Source of the DNA: Rehmannia glutinosa
Lineage: Eukaryota > Streptophyta > Magnoliopsida > Lamiales > Orobanchaceae
DNA: 64,000 nt
Reading direction: 5' to 3'
Assembly: GCA_016081115.2 (NCBI GenBank)
Contig: CM071935.1
Location: 49,359,150 to 49,423,149, forward strand
The notes below the pieces were generated by a model. That model saw nothing but the letters and a program-made list of their open reading frames with translations. It did no database searches and was not told the origin of the DNA. Shown here in pieces: positions 36,149 to 47,402 of the stretch (position 1 is the stretch's first letter; the number at the start of each line of letters is the position of its first letter). A program made the translations under genes and the position numbers.

Positions 36149-37015
36149 AATGATCTTAATTTGGAGGTAATGCATTTTTGTTCTGCCTATTGAGAATAAT
36201 TAATAAGAATTAAAGGATGATTACATGTGATTTTTCCTTTTCCGAAAGTAGAATTTGTGTATTATGTTGCGATTTTGTCCTATTTGTTTCGATCAACATG
36301 CAAAAATGCATTTTGTTTGGAATTAAGGATGATGATTATATTTTTATTTATTATTTTTTAAAAGTGAAATTTGTATATCATTGTGATTTGTCCAATTTCT
36401 TTGAGGCTATTAACACGTGTCAAAATGCTTTTTTTTAAAAATTATAACCGTGTTATTTAGTTATTGCAGTTGTGAAATGCGGTAGTTTATTGCATAGATT
36501 CATCTGACTTCTATGGGGTTGCAGTTTAGTGGAATATTGTTCTTGTGGCTTTTTTATAATGGAATATTGAAGTTTCTGATGAATTATGGCTTAAAAGGCA
36601 AGGCTTTTCTTATTTTTCTCTTTTCTCTATTAATGACTGAGTAAGATGTCTTACTAAAGGGACAAAATCAAGAGCTTCAAGAATTTTTTATTTTTTTTAT
36701 TCTCGTGATACCATGCTTGAGGAGGTAAGAACAATAATTTTTATGCAAATCTTTGATGGTTCTCTATGACGTTTGTTGGTATTTAGATGCCTTCTGGAAA
36801 ACCTGTTTAATGTTTTTAGTTGTTTTATCCTGTCTCTTTTTGTTTCTATTTTCTCTCCGTGCTATTGCTCCGGTGTTTTTTCTTGACATTTCAAGCAACT
36901 GACTCAGCTACCGTCTTATATATCTTTTCTATCTAATGCAGTCCCTAAAACCACATGTTTTAAAGCTTAGCAGGAATATTGATGAATTGAAGCTCAAAAT
37001 GGTACATTTCTCCCA
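36149..37015 (+). other. Exon/intron-like DNA of captured host gene (right part of CACTA-like segment)
   Basis: Long T-rich intron-like stretches with a donor-like GAGGAG|GTAAGAAC (about 36726). A 63-bp candidate exon lies between CTAATGCAG and ATG|GTACAT (36943-37002), readable as SLKPHVLKLSRNIDELKLKM. The open frame, flanking splice consensus and absence of transposon motifs suggest a captured host-gene fragment. I cannot name the gene; it may or may not be the same gene as 19620-20110. Confidence 0.4.
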
Positions 37016-37017
37016 GA

Positions 37018-37558
37018 TTTACTAAGAAGATTCTGAGATATTTGAAGGGAGGCCAAGAAGTTGGTTTATGGTATCCTATAGAAGGTGGCTTAAAGTTGAT
37101 TGGGGTACTCGATTCACACTATCCTGGATGTAGAGTTGATAAGAAGAGTACATCTGGTACTTGTCAAATGCTTGGAAATAGATTGTTTTATGGTTTAGTA
37201 AGAAACAAAATTTAATAGCTACATCTACAGCTGAGGCAGAATATATTGCCGCAGGCAGCTGTTGTTCCCAAATATTATGGATGAGGCAACAACTGAGAGA
37301 CTATGACATTAAATAGAGAAATTCCAATTATGTGTGATAACACAAGTGCTATTGCAATTACTCAAAATACAGTATTACACTCTAGAACAAAGCACATTGA
37401 TGCCAGATATCATTTCATAAGAGATCATGTTGAAAAGAAAGACATCACTTTCGAATATGTTTCAACTGAGAAGTAGTTAGCTGATATATTCACAAAACCC
37501 TTATGTGAATCAAGGTTTGAAGAACTGAAGAATGAGCTTGGATTGATTGAGCTAAGTT
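37018..37558 (+). pseudogene. Sirevirus pol: RNase H part, degenerate
   Basis: Resumes the central Sirevirus at KKILRYLKGGQEVGLWY. RNase H landmarks are LDSHYPGCRVDKKSTSGTC, STAEAEYIAAGSCCSQ, MCDNTSAIAI and KHIDARYHFIRDHVEKKD, ending LGLIELS-stop at 37558. A frameshift (near 37200), a stop in the region of 37313 and TAG at 37474 break it. Upstream RT (YVDD box) is absent. Confidence 0.87.
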
Positions 37559-37991
37559 AAATTCTCTCAGAAGACGCATTCAATAGAGTTAAAAGTTGAA
37601 GAATTGCATTTACGAAGAGTTTTGCTCTTTCAACAGAGTAAAAAGCCTATTTGGATGTTCAGTAGAGTTGAGTCAACTGAACAGTTGAGTCCCATCAGTA
37701 GACTATAGTGAAATAGAGAAGTAGAGTTGAGTCATACATAAGCCAGTAGACGCATTTACGAGCTAAAAGACAAAAATAAGTAATTTTCATTAAAGCGCGA
37801 ATGTTTTGATGATGATGTCAACATCATTAAATGCGATACAATGAAAAACTGCAACAGTATTCCTATGATTGGGTATAAATGCTGCTAGCATTAAATGCGA
37901 TGTGATTAATGCTTTATACAGTTTAATCTCAACCGTTGATCACACTTAAAATTCTCAAAATCTTGAAATAGTCTCTTCACATCTCATATAT
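37559..37991 (+). other. Spacer between pol and the 3' ORF of the central Sirevirus
   Basis: Non-coding; repeated AGTAGAGTTGAGTC-like phrases (about 37625-37740). Such spacers separate pol from the extra ORF in Sireviruses, which is thought to be made from a spliced or separate message. Confidence 0.5.
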
Positions 37992-40900
37992 ATGATTTCA
38001 TTTTCCCTCTCTCCTCATTTTACTCTCAAAGCATTCAAGCATTCAAAAACTCTCTCGGAAAAACCGTTCAAGTTTCTTCAAGTTTTCTCAAGAAATTACT
38101 CAAGGTACCCAAGAAATCTGCAAGTTCTGCTCTGGATTTCGCTAAGCTCTTTGAAAAGGTGTACTCCGGTGCACTCATCGATGCGGCTGGACTAGTTAAA
38201 CAGTCAGCTGACAAAGAAAGGGCGAGGAAGCTAGTTGGGCATTTGGAGAAGTTAGGACTGTTAAAGTTCCTTACCGTGAACATGTCCCAGACCTTAGGTC
38301 GTTATGTTATACGTGAATGTCTCCATTCATGATGATGGAATGCATTCCTCTATGAACGGTAAAGAAGTCAAGATGTCTGCTAACGACTTGACTGAGCTGT
38401 TTCACCTTCCAAACAATGGAGACATTGAGATAAAGGATTATGAGTTCGATTTCATGAATATATGGAAGGAGATCGCCAAGGAGGAGGTAGCTGACAAACA
38501 GAATCCATCAGCTACTAAGAAAATTATTAAAGAGGAATATCACAAACTTATGGACATGGTGGCGAAGTGCATCGATATTAAGTTTGGTTCGTATAATCAG
38601 CTGCCTCAGACTAAGTTTACTGTGATGGAAGCTATTATGGAAGCGCTGGACGTGCACTGAAGTGATATCATATTTCGACAAGATGTGTCAAAAAGTCCAG
38701 AACGTGAAGCTAGAGGATGGCAAGTTCAAGAATAGCCTAGGCTATGGAATAGTCCTTGGATACTTGCTAGAGAAAAAAGGAGTGCCCCTGCGCAAAAGGA
38801 AGTCATCCCATTTAAACAGATGACTATTTAAGGGGAACCTATCAGTTGCCCAGAAGAAGGCCCATGCAAAGAAAAAGGGCGCTTCTGAGGGGGAAAAACT
38901 AACGTCCCAGAGGAGAAAACAACTAACAGTGTCCCAGAGGAGGAAACAACTGCAGCAGCCCAAGACCTAGTTCTGGTTTCTGTTCTTGTTGCCCCAGTGG
39001 TGACAAAAAAAAAAAAAGAATAGTTGCGTCCGGAAAGGCGTTTGTGAAGAAACAGAAGACTCATGTCCAGGGTAGCTTAAGAGACGAAGCAGAGGAACCA
39101 GCCAATAAGCCTGCAGCTGAGACCTCTGAAGCTGAATCCGAGTAAATTCCCCTAGAGAGAAGATCCAAGAGGATGCGTGACTTGCAGCCTGCTACAGTAG
39201 CTCGTATAAAAAAGGATGCAGCGGACACAACTCCTTTTGTGCCCCCAGTAGCTGAGCAAGTGGAAGAGGTGGTCGATGACACAGTTGCACCGGTTCTTGA
39301 AAAAGCAGATATTGAGACAAATGTTGAAGTAGTTGAGGCTGTCTTGCCTCAAGTTGATGAAGAGCATGCTGCACAAGACCCTGCTGTTTTGGATGAATTA
39401 GGATCCCATAATTATACTGACATCAAAGACAGGCTGCATATGTAGAGGAGATGGAAGATGAGTGAAAGCCGCATCCAATTCCAGAGGCCAGAAATGATAG
39501 ATAAGGAAGAATGGCTTTTGGATTTCTTGAAGAATGCCTCAGTTATCCAGGCATTGGATGGTTTGTATGCTACCTCCATTCTATTCGAGAAGAAGCAAGA
39601 AGAAAAAGGTTAAGGCTCTCGAGAAGGGAAAGACAAGTAAGAACCGTAAATGCAATTTTGGGGAATCAGCTGCATCTTTCCCTGACTATGGTTCAAGCAG
39701 TGATGATGAACCAATTGAAGGAGATGATGTAGTTGAAGCTAAACAATTGAAGCATTCCTTAGAAGAATCACGTGAGTTGCATGAGTGAGCTAAGTAGTAA
39801 GATGTTGGAGAATCATCGTTGGTTCTTTCTCCAACTCCTATTATTCAAGATGTGGTGAGGGACATAGCAGTAGTCACCTCCCAACTAACTCACAGGGAAA
39901 TGTAACAAAGGGAGATGCCGATGATACTGGGATGGAATAAATTGTAGATGGTAAACCAGTGGAGCCACAACCAAATGAAGCTATTGAGATAGCTGAAGAC
40001 CAGTTGGGTGAAAAGTCAGGCGATACAGACAAGTCTCTAGTGACAGTTGACCCCACCAAAAATCCATCAGCTGGTGAGCCAGCTGAGGGGAAAACTGCTC
40101 ACACTACAACCAGGTTGGAGGAGGCTGCAAGAGACCAAGATTCAATGAAGTTAGGAGGTGAATGGAAGATAGCTGAATCGAAAACTGTTGTTTCCAGTGA
40201 AGTTGTGGTGGTTGAGACTTCCACAACTGAAGCTCCAACTGTATTTAAGGCCAGTGATGTTACCAAGGTTGCAATACCTGTAACTGAGGAAAAAGATGGA
40301 TCAACAGAGACCATGAAAGTTGAGACTATTGGTCATGAAAGCGCAATCCCTAAGGTTGAGATCTCTAAGGATGCCAATGCCGATTACCCAGCAACAACTC
40401 AGTCTGTTGCAGAGAATATTGAAGGCCTTTCAATAGTTGAGACCACTGCAAAGGTAGCTAAAGACCTTTTGGCGGTTGAGACTGCCAGGGGGAATATTGA
40501 TATTTCTGGTGAAGTGCCTAAATTCCCGGAATCCGAATCTATTGAGCCAATGGTGATAGATGCCCTTATAGAATATGAAGCTAAGTACTCAGACATGGCT
40601 AAAGATTTTGACGATTCAGCAGAGTCCGACAAAGAGGCCAGTGATTTAGATGCAAGTTTAAAGTATACCAGAATGAGGTTTGTGCTAGTCGATGGGCCAC
40701 CCCCACTAGCCCAACCTCCTGCACGTGATGCTTCTCAAGCAGTTGATGCAAAGGCTACTCAAATAGATGAACCAACTATTGCCAGTGAAGTTGTTAAGAC
40801 AGCTGAGGCACAGTCAGCTCAACAGGCTTCCACAGCTATTACTGCCAATGAAGTTCCTGTAGCTGAGGCAAAACGAACTATTGGCCAGGGAGAAGAGCAA

Positions 40901-41896
40901 AGTATTCCTGAAGGAGAAGTGGGAACTTCATCTAATCTAAGTGGCATGTTGGGGATGTTACATTTCCACTTTGTAGAATAGATCCCTTTTGAAGCTGAGT
41001 CTGTAAGAGGAAGTTGCACGTTTCAACATTCAAATTGACCCAACTGATTTGTCATTTCCATCGGATACTCGCATCATACCATTTGGCCATGATTTCGAGT
41101 CCATGTTTCCTGAAGACTCCAGTGAACAAGCAGCCAACTTCCGACGTGCCTTCCGAGCCATGTGCAAGGAAATGGAAGTCATGGAGAAGGGCTTTGCTGA
41201 CATGAGCACCAGGATCGATAATCATGATGCCACAATCTCTAGAGACATTCGAGGAGCAGTTTTGCATATCGGATAATGGACATAATAGACTAAAGCTCTC
41301 TGCAGGGAGCAAGTTGGCTACTTCAGACAGTTGTTTTTCAAGTTAGTTTTCTGGGGAGCTTACCAGCTTGTTTTCCAGGAGCGCCAAAGGTACAACATTG
41401 AAAGAATGGAGAAAAGACATCTTTCAGATATGGAGTTCATGCAGAGGAAAATGGAGAAGAAAATGGAGCACATGGAGGCATCATTGAAAGCTGAAATTTT
41501 GTCTATGAAAAATCAGTTGTATACACTCGGCTCCAACCAATAGGCAGAAGACTCCGTGACACATAACAAAGTTGGAATCCCTTCTCAAATCAGTCCACTT
41601 TCCTCAAGGTGATGATGCCAAAAACGGGAAGAAAAGCTTGAAAAAACCCTTACGAATTTGATCGTAAAAGGAAAAAACACCACCACCTCAATTCATTCTC
41701 ACCTCCCTCATGACTTATCGACTGAAGAGAAAGCTGCCCTAGCCTTTTAGAAGTCTAAGGTAGAGATTGCAAAGCTAGATAAAATAAGAGGAGAGAATTC
41801 AGAAGCTACAAGTCCATTACGTAGGTCCACCAGCAGGCATGCTCCCAAGAGAAGAAGCTAATCCACCTCCTGGTGGATTGGAAGAAATGTCGAATG
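37992..41896 (+). pseudogene. 3'-terminal extra ORF (env-like position) of the central Sirevirus, N-terminal and middle parts
   Basis: Begins near ATG 37992. N-terminal helical domain (38100-38660) with LTELFHLPNNGDIEIKDYEF, similar to the 'putative plant transposon protein' domain. Basic/Lys-rich region 38760-39120. Acidic Val/Glu-rich stretch 39173-39445. Then 340 codons without a stop (39959-40981) of low-complexity Glu/Thr/Ala/Val sequence, probably disordered. Finally a helical coiled-coil region 41049-41545 (DNHDATISRDIRGAV, RMEKRHLSDMEFMQRKMEKKMEHM). Frameshifts and stops near 38300, 38660, 39445, 39790, 40981 and 41276. No transmembrane segment or signal peptide is evident. Interrupted at 41897 by a solo LTR. 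Confidence 0.7.
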
Positions 41897-44459
41897 TGTA
41901 ACACACTTACCCTTGTACCACATATTTATATCGTATAAAAATATAATCCATAGGCAGCACAGCTGCATTGCGCATGAGATTAATATATTAACCATCGACT
42001 ATAACCTTTTCGGTTCAAGCGGAAGCATTTACTCAAAACGATTTAGCATCACTCATTCACATATGTGCATTCATCCATATTACATAACATTAACGACCGT
42101 GCCCTTTTATATACAGATCAAAATAAAACTCCCTATATGATATGCAAATGATGAGCTGAGGGAGAAGGATGGGAATACAGCCGGCCGACCTTTGATCCAT
42201 GCTTTAAACTTCTGTCACACCTCACGGATCAACTTTTATCTACAACAACTAAAATTGACAACATTGCATTTGGCGAGTTGCAAGCTCAGCAAGTATAACC
42301 CAATAACAAGTTATTTAACATCACACAAGCACATTATCACAATCAATTGATCATATCATTTATAAACATGTAAATGCACGTGCTTGATCATTTTCTTTTA
42401 CTGTTATGGGCCAACTAATACCAAGAATAAATCGTGATCACGATTATGGTCATGGCACTCGGTAATTCTTTCTTTCACGTAGAGTTCAGTGAACTCGGGT
42501 GGCCGTACGGTACTCTGTAATCCAGAAATTCTGGATGACTGTAATTATGTGATTCAATAACAGAATCCATTAATCTCTGATGAATGCATTTTTGTAATCA
42601 CATATTTCCTTTCCGTATCAATAACATCAGTAGAGATCGCATATCTCATTTCCATATCAATAACATCATTGGAGATCACATATCTTAATCCCATTTCAAT
42701 GTCATTTCATAGAGATCATACATCTCAATTTTATATCCATCTCATCACATCGAGATCATATATCTCAATTTCATCGCAATATCATCATAGAGAATCATGC
42801 AATTCACATTAGGGCACGATAAGCTACTAATCATTATAGTCAAATAAGTAAATAATTCATTCCAACACATTAATCATATAATCACACAAGTCAAATAACA
42901 AGCTAAAAGATTATACTCACAAGTGGTATTCTTATCTCGATGTTTTTCGCTTAGTTGGCCTCGTGTGGTCCTCTATAGGAATTTTGGCCTATTAACATAT
43001 CAAAAACAATAACAAGTTCCTAATCATTTTTGATACTAGTGATGTCATGTATGCAATTTACATCACGTACATGCCAGAGTATTCAAACTATTTGATTCTT
43101 AACTCCATAGAATAACTATCTCAATGAAAATCTATTATCTTGTTTTAACTTTAGAATACTTATATTCACTTGCAAAAATTGAGTTAAGAATTTTAATTTC
43201 TCTGAGAGTTTTGCCCTTTTATCCATTAGATGGTACATAATGATAAATTTAATTTTCAAAGGCACAAATATATCTGCTCCAGTTTTTGACTAAATTAAAA
43301 GCTCATGAAATATATATATATATATATATATTAATATAATATAGCTAGGAGCATAAGTATTTCATAAATTTCTATTTATTTAGAATTTTCTATCCTAATC
43401 TGTAGCCAAATAAACAGAAGAACTAATCTAACAAGTTCATCACCACGCGTTCTTCAATCCTCCAAATTTACAATTGAATTTAACTACTTGAATGCAACAC
43501 GTACCTTGAATTCACTAACTTAAAAGCAATTATCTATAATTAATAGGTTTGACTTTACTGTATGAACCAAGCCTCTTTTTTTTAATTCTTTTCTTTAATT
43601 CATTATTATTTTGTTAAATCTTTGATTAAAAGGTGTAATTAAAAGAGGTATCCAACAAACAATGAATTGATAATCTTATCTTCTTCAGGGGTTTGGTCCT
43701 TTAATCCATTACAAGAATTAGATTCATAAATCCAGTTTCATAACCATAAATATTAATACCCCAGTTTTTAAATTTTGTAAAAGTGCATGAATGTGTCTCT
43801 AGATTATGAACTCGTAATTAAACAATTGGCATGAAGAAAATTTACCTCAACTACAATAGTGTTCATCAAGCAAATCTTATTCACAAGAAACTAGGCCCGC
43901 GTACAGAGTGATGTGTGTGTGGTTATTCTTCTTTTTTCCCTTTGTTTTTTTATAATTTCTTATGAAATATATGAAATATTTATTACTTATCCACTAAGGA
44001 CTGTGTTGGCAGGTTCAATAATCTCCATACATGTGTATATAGGTATATACACCACTTACATGATGTGTCAACTCATTCTCTATTTGGTAGCTTACGTGTG
44101 ACATGTATCCATATATCTATCCTTATTAATATTAGATTACCATGTGTATAGGTTAGAGACTAAATAGTGTATATATATGTTTATCCCTTTATCCTTTTTA
44201 GAAGTCAGGAACTTAGTGGGGTTAAAGTAAACTAGTATATATGGGTTAACACCTATCTAGGAACATTTCTCATTTCCAAGACATTTATTAGGTGTAAAAA
44301 AAACACAAATATATATATATATATATATATCATAATTATGCCAAAGCCTATAATTTCAAGAATGCACATGCAATCTAATATGAGGTGTCAAAATGTGTGT
44401 AATTATGCTTATGATTAATTAACCGTGATAATTGAAATATAATATTTCGGGTTATGACA
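41897..44459 (+). repeat. Solo LTR (2.56 kb) in the Sirevirus 3' ORF, TSD GAATG
   Basis: Starts TGTAACACACTTACCC and ends TTTCGGGTTATGACA. It is flanked by perfect GAATG duplications (41892-41896 and 44460-44464); removing it joins the two parts of the 3' ORF. TG...CA ends, large size and no internal coding region mark a solo LTR, probably of a chromovirus-like gypsy element (inferred only from size and the TGTAACAC start). It contains a short tandem array with internal palindromes (42560-42800) and (AT)n runs (about 43310, 44307). Confidence 0.82.
42560..42800 (+). repeat. Tandem array of palindrome-bearing units inside the solo LTR
   Basis: Four to five degenerate units of about 40-55 bp. 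Each has a GAGATCRCATATCTC-like core (GAGAT and ATCTC arms): at 42633, about 42672, about 42714 and about 42751. Confidence 0.6.
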
Positions 44460-44464
44460 GAATG

Positions 44465-44988
44465 AGGAGTTTGAAACTCTTCTGTCACAAGGATATTTTG
44501 AGGGAATGTAGTTAGCTGATGCATGAGACTTATATTAGAGAAAGGGCTTGAAAGATATAGAAGAGACTAGGAAGCAAGCAACTCAAAGAAAATGTTCTAA
44601 GAGTCAGCAGCCTTCCAATAGTCAGCCCAACAACCAAGTTCCAAGAGGAGGTAACCAAGCTAGGGGAAGTAGTTCAGAAAGAGGTAGAGGCAGATATTTT
44701 CGGTATGGTGGGAGAGGCAAAAGCTCTCCCCCTACAAGACTAAGTGGAATCATGTCCATCAACCCCCTGAAAAAGGACACTATTTAATGGTTGGGACTTA
44801 ATAAAGCTGAGAATAGGGAAGCTGAAAGAAGATCAGTTGAGCTAGCCCGAAAGTACGAACAAGACGAGCTGAGAATTAGAAGGACGGATGAGGAGAAAAA
44901 GAAGAAAGCTGAAGATGAGAGGAGGAGAAGACAAGATGAAGAAGATCGCAGGAGACGAGAGGAAGAAGAAAGGAGAAGAAGACATTAA
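44465..44988 (+). pseudogene. 3'-terminal extra ORF of the central Sirevirus, C-terminal part
   Basis: Continuation after the solo LTR. Gln/Asn-rich segment, then an RGG-like stretch (GGNQARGSSSERGRGRYF, YGGRGKS; about 44650-44720). A tail of almost only Glu, Arg, Lys and Asp follows (44800-44988; RRRQDEEDRRRREEEE), ending at a stop. It corresponds to 1070-1432 of the left Sirevirus, where the RG stretch and charged tail are also kept. A stop at 44785 splits the two parts. Confidence 0.7.
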
Positions 44989-45148
44989 AGGCAATAGAAG
45001 TTAACTGTCTAGAAGTTTTGAATTGTATTCTTACAAATTCCTTGTAAATAAAAACAAATAATGTAAGTGTTGAACGATTCGTTAATATAATGATACATTC
45101 TTTAAATTATTGTATTTTCAGCACTTTATGATGTAGTTAAGTTTTGCA

Positions 45149-45166
45149 TCATCAAAAGGGGCAAAT
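45149..45166 (+). other. Polypurine tract of the central Sirevirus
   Basis: CATCATCAAAAGGGGCAAAT directly before the 3' LTR; the purine run AAAAGGGG is the plus-strand primer. Confidence 0.8.
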
Positions 45167-45906
45167 TGTAAGGAAATTTATTGTGTAGATTTTGATGAAG
45201 CTTAGAAAACTTAGAATTAGAAGTTGCAAAGACTTGCTGAAGAAGTATAGAGAAGATTCAACTGAGTCGCAACTGATTGGCCAAGAAGAACTTCAGTCAA
45301 GTACAACAGTTGTGTCTTTCAAAAGACTTACAACAGAGTCATCCATGAATAAAGGAGAAGATTCAACATATGGGGTAAAACAACTGAAGGACTTAGATAA
45401 AGTTGAAGAAGTCCATTGTGAAGAAAAGTCAAGACTTACCCATTTTGGTGAGAGACAGACCTGCAACATTAAAAAGTTGTCTTGCTGAAAGAGTGCAAGT
45501 AGCAGGTAGTTAATGCAAAGATTGGGTCAACATCAAAAGCTGCAGAACAAGACATGTCAACGAACAATAAATGAAGTTTAAATTTGTCTATCTCTTCAAT
45601 AGAAAAATTTCAAACTCTCACTATAAAAGGCTGAAGAACTTTCAGAGAGAAATACGACACAAGAGAGAACATAACGAACAAGTGACACAACAAACAATCA
45701 AGCAAACATCTGCAATACTCTCTCTCAAACTAATTTCGTAATCCTTAGGCCTGAAACTCGAAGTGACTTTATCCAACACAATCCAGTGAAAGATAGAAGC
45801 CATACTTCAAAGTGAAGAGGAAACCTGTTTTCAAGAACAAAGGGGTTTGTTGTTCTAAGATGTGAAGGAAGTTCAGTGAGGTTCAAGTTCGAACCTGATT
45901 CAAATC
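45167..45906 (+). repeat. 3' LTR of the central Sirevirus, left part
   Basis: TGTAAGGAAATTTATTGTG... to the insertion of element D. It corresponds to 13648-14516 of the 5' LTR, but about 100 bp near the start are missing relative to it, including the GTTGGCACCCCATTTTC phrase. Confidence 0.87.
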
Positions 45907-46430
45907 TGTTCACTTGGTTTTATACCATTGATTTGGGCTTCCTAGACTTGAGTTTTGTGTTGTTTTTGAGTATTTTGAGTTGTTTTTGTTATATCTCATA
46001 GGTTAGACATTAATTTCTATTGTTTCGAGTCATTTGAGAGGCCAAGCCATGTTGAGGGCCAATTATATTGAGTCTAGAGTCATTTTAATGAGTCGTGTGT
46101 CAAAAGAAGCAAGGATGATCAAACAACGAAAGATTGATTTGAAGAAACGTCCAAACGCTGCGTCCGGAATTTCTAAAGATCAGGTTTTTAGTATTTTGGT
46201 CATAACTTTCTCTACAAAATTGCTATGGAGCTGATTCAAGTGGCTGTGGAAAGCTAAGAGAGAGGGCTACAACTCTTATGAAAACACCCATTCCCTGTGG
46301 AATTTCTAGCACTGGCAGGTTTTAGTATTTTGGTACTTATACACGCATTCCCTGTGGATACGAGAACCCTACTCATATCACTATATTAAAACTTGACACC
46401 GTAGACTTGCGGTTAGAAAAATCTCTAACA
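45907..46430 (+). repeat. 5' LTR of element D, internally deleted
   Basis: TGTTCACTTGGTTTTATACC ... AATCTCTAACA, 524 bp against 1,390 bp for the 3' LTR. Around 46270-46345 short pieces are scrambled: CATTCCCTGTGG occurs twice (about 46289 and 46348), with GCACTGGCAGGTTTTAG in between. The TATA region and palindrome block are gone. Confidence 0.85.
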
Positions 46431-46436
46431 AGTTTT

Positions 46437-46454
46437 TGGCGCCGTTGCCGGGGA
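46437..46454 (+). other. Primer binding site, tRNA-Asp (element D, first)
   Basis: TGGCGCCGTTGCCGGGGA, a perfect 18-nt match to the complement of the plant tRNA-Asp 3' end, seven bases after the LTR. Confidence 0.92.
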
Positions 46455-46562
46455 ATAATTCATCTTATTTGCGCTAATATTATTACTTAGTAGTTTTACT
46501 TTAATTTAGATTGGTTTCTTTTGTTATAATAGGGTCATTGTCATTTTTGTGTTTTCGTGTTG

Positions 46563-47402
46563 ATGCGGAAAAATAAAAGTGCTAATTTAATCTTATTTGA
46601 TCCAGAAATTGAAAGAACACTTCGAAAGATTAGAGCCGCACGAAGAATCGAATTCACAAAAATGGCAGGAATCGGTGATGATGAAGACCGCATACCTATT
46701 GTTGCACCACCGGAAAGGGCCATTCGGGACTATTTTCGACCAACCACAAATCAAAACTATTCGGGCATTGTTCGCCAACCTATCAATGTGAATAATTTTG
46801 AATTGAAGTCGGCCCTAATAAATATGGTGCAACAAAATCAGTTTGGGGTCGTGCCGAGACGACCGAATGCTCATTTGGCTATTTTTCTCGAGATATGTGA
46901 TACTATCAAAATGAATGGGGTCCCCGATGAAGCTATTCGGTTGAGGTTATTTCCGTTTTCACTTCGTGATAAAGCTAGACAAGTGGCTTCAAACCTTTCC
47001 ACCGGAAGTATCACTAGTTGGAATGATCTCACCGAAAAATTCATGGCAAAATTCTTTCCACCTAGTAAGACACTTCAACTGAAAAGTGAGATTGCTCAAT
47101 TTCATCAACTCGACTTTGAGCCACTCTACGAAGCTTGGGAGCGATTCAAAGAATTATTGAGGAGGTGTCCAAAACACGGGTACGCAGATTGGCAAAAGGT
47201 TCAATATTTCTACAATGGTATGAATGGGCATTCAAGAACTATTATAGATGATGCAGCGGGAGGTACATTGATGGCTAAAACTCCAAGTGAAGCCATGCTT
47301 TTACTCGAAGAAATGGCTGCCAATAGTTATCAATGGCCGTCTGAAAGATCTACGCCAAGAAACGTTGCTGGTGTTCTTGAACTTGATACTATGTCCGCAT
47401 TT
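46563..47402 (+). CDS. gag: Athila-type gag (N-terminal ~280 codons), 3'-truncated by recombination
   Basis: Opens at ATG 46563 (MRKNKSAN; the same frame is open a little upstream without an ATG). Contains the retrotransposon gag domain: ALINMVQQNQFGVVPRR, AHLAIFLEICDTIKMNGV, RLRLFPFSLRDKARQV, FMAKFFPPSKTLQLKSEI, LYEAWERFKELLRRCPKHG, VQYFYNGMNG and AAGGTLM. These are the hallmark phrases of Athila-group gag. The frame has no internal stop but runs into LTR sequence at about 47403 and ends after FRLKTFII at 47426. The nucleocapsid knuckle, protease and pol are therefore missing. It is the cleanest coding sequence in the window, and could have supplied capsid only to a limited extent. Confidence 0.88.

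Larger units (their letters stand above)
19292..37015 (+). mobile_element. CACTA-like segment replacing Sirevirus RT (contains gypsy nest)
   Basis: The left end is CACTACTACAAAAAGTG at 19292, the CACTAC(T)ACAAAA type of terminus used by plant CACTA elements, followed by GC-poor subterminal sequence with repeated TTGCTAA motifs. The right end should mirror it, but only exon-like DNA is found up to about 37015, where Sirevirus RNase H resumes (KILRYLKGGQEVGLWY). The other CACTA terminus and about 1 kb of Sirevirus RT are therefore absent, so an insertion was followed by a deletion. The gypsy array 20397-36143 sits inside. The right border is approximate. Confidence 0.55.

Noticed and set aside
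41897..44459. Host intergenic or promoter DNA between two genes
   Set aside because: Perfect GAATG duplications, TG...CA ends and restoration of the 3' ORF identify it as a solo LTR.
37992..44988. Calling the Sirevirus 3' ORF a true envelope gene
   Set aside because: No signal peptide, membrane anchor or fusion-type segment visible; only position supports it.
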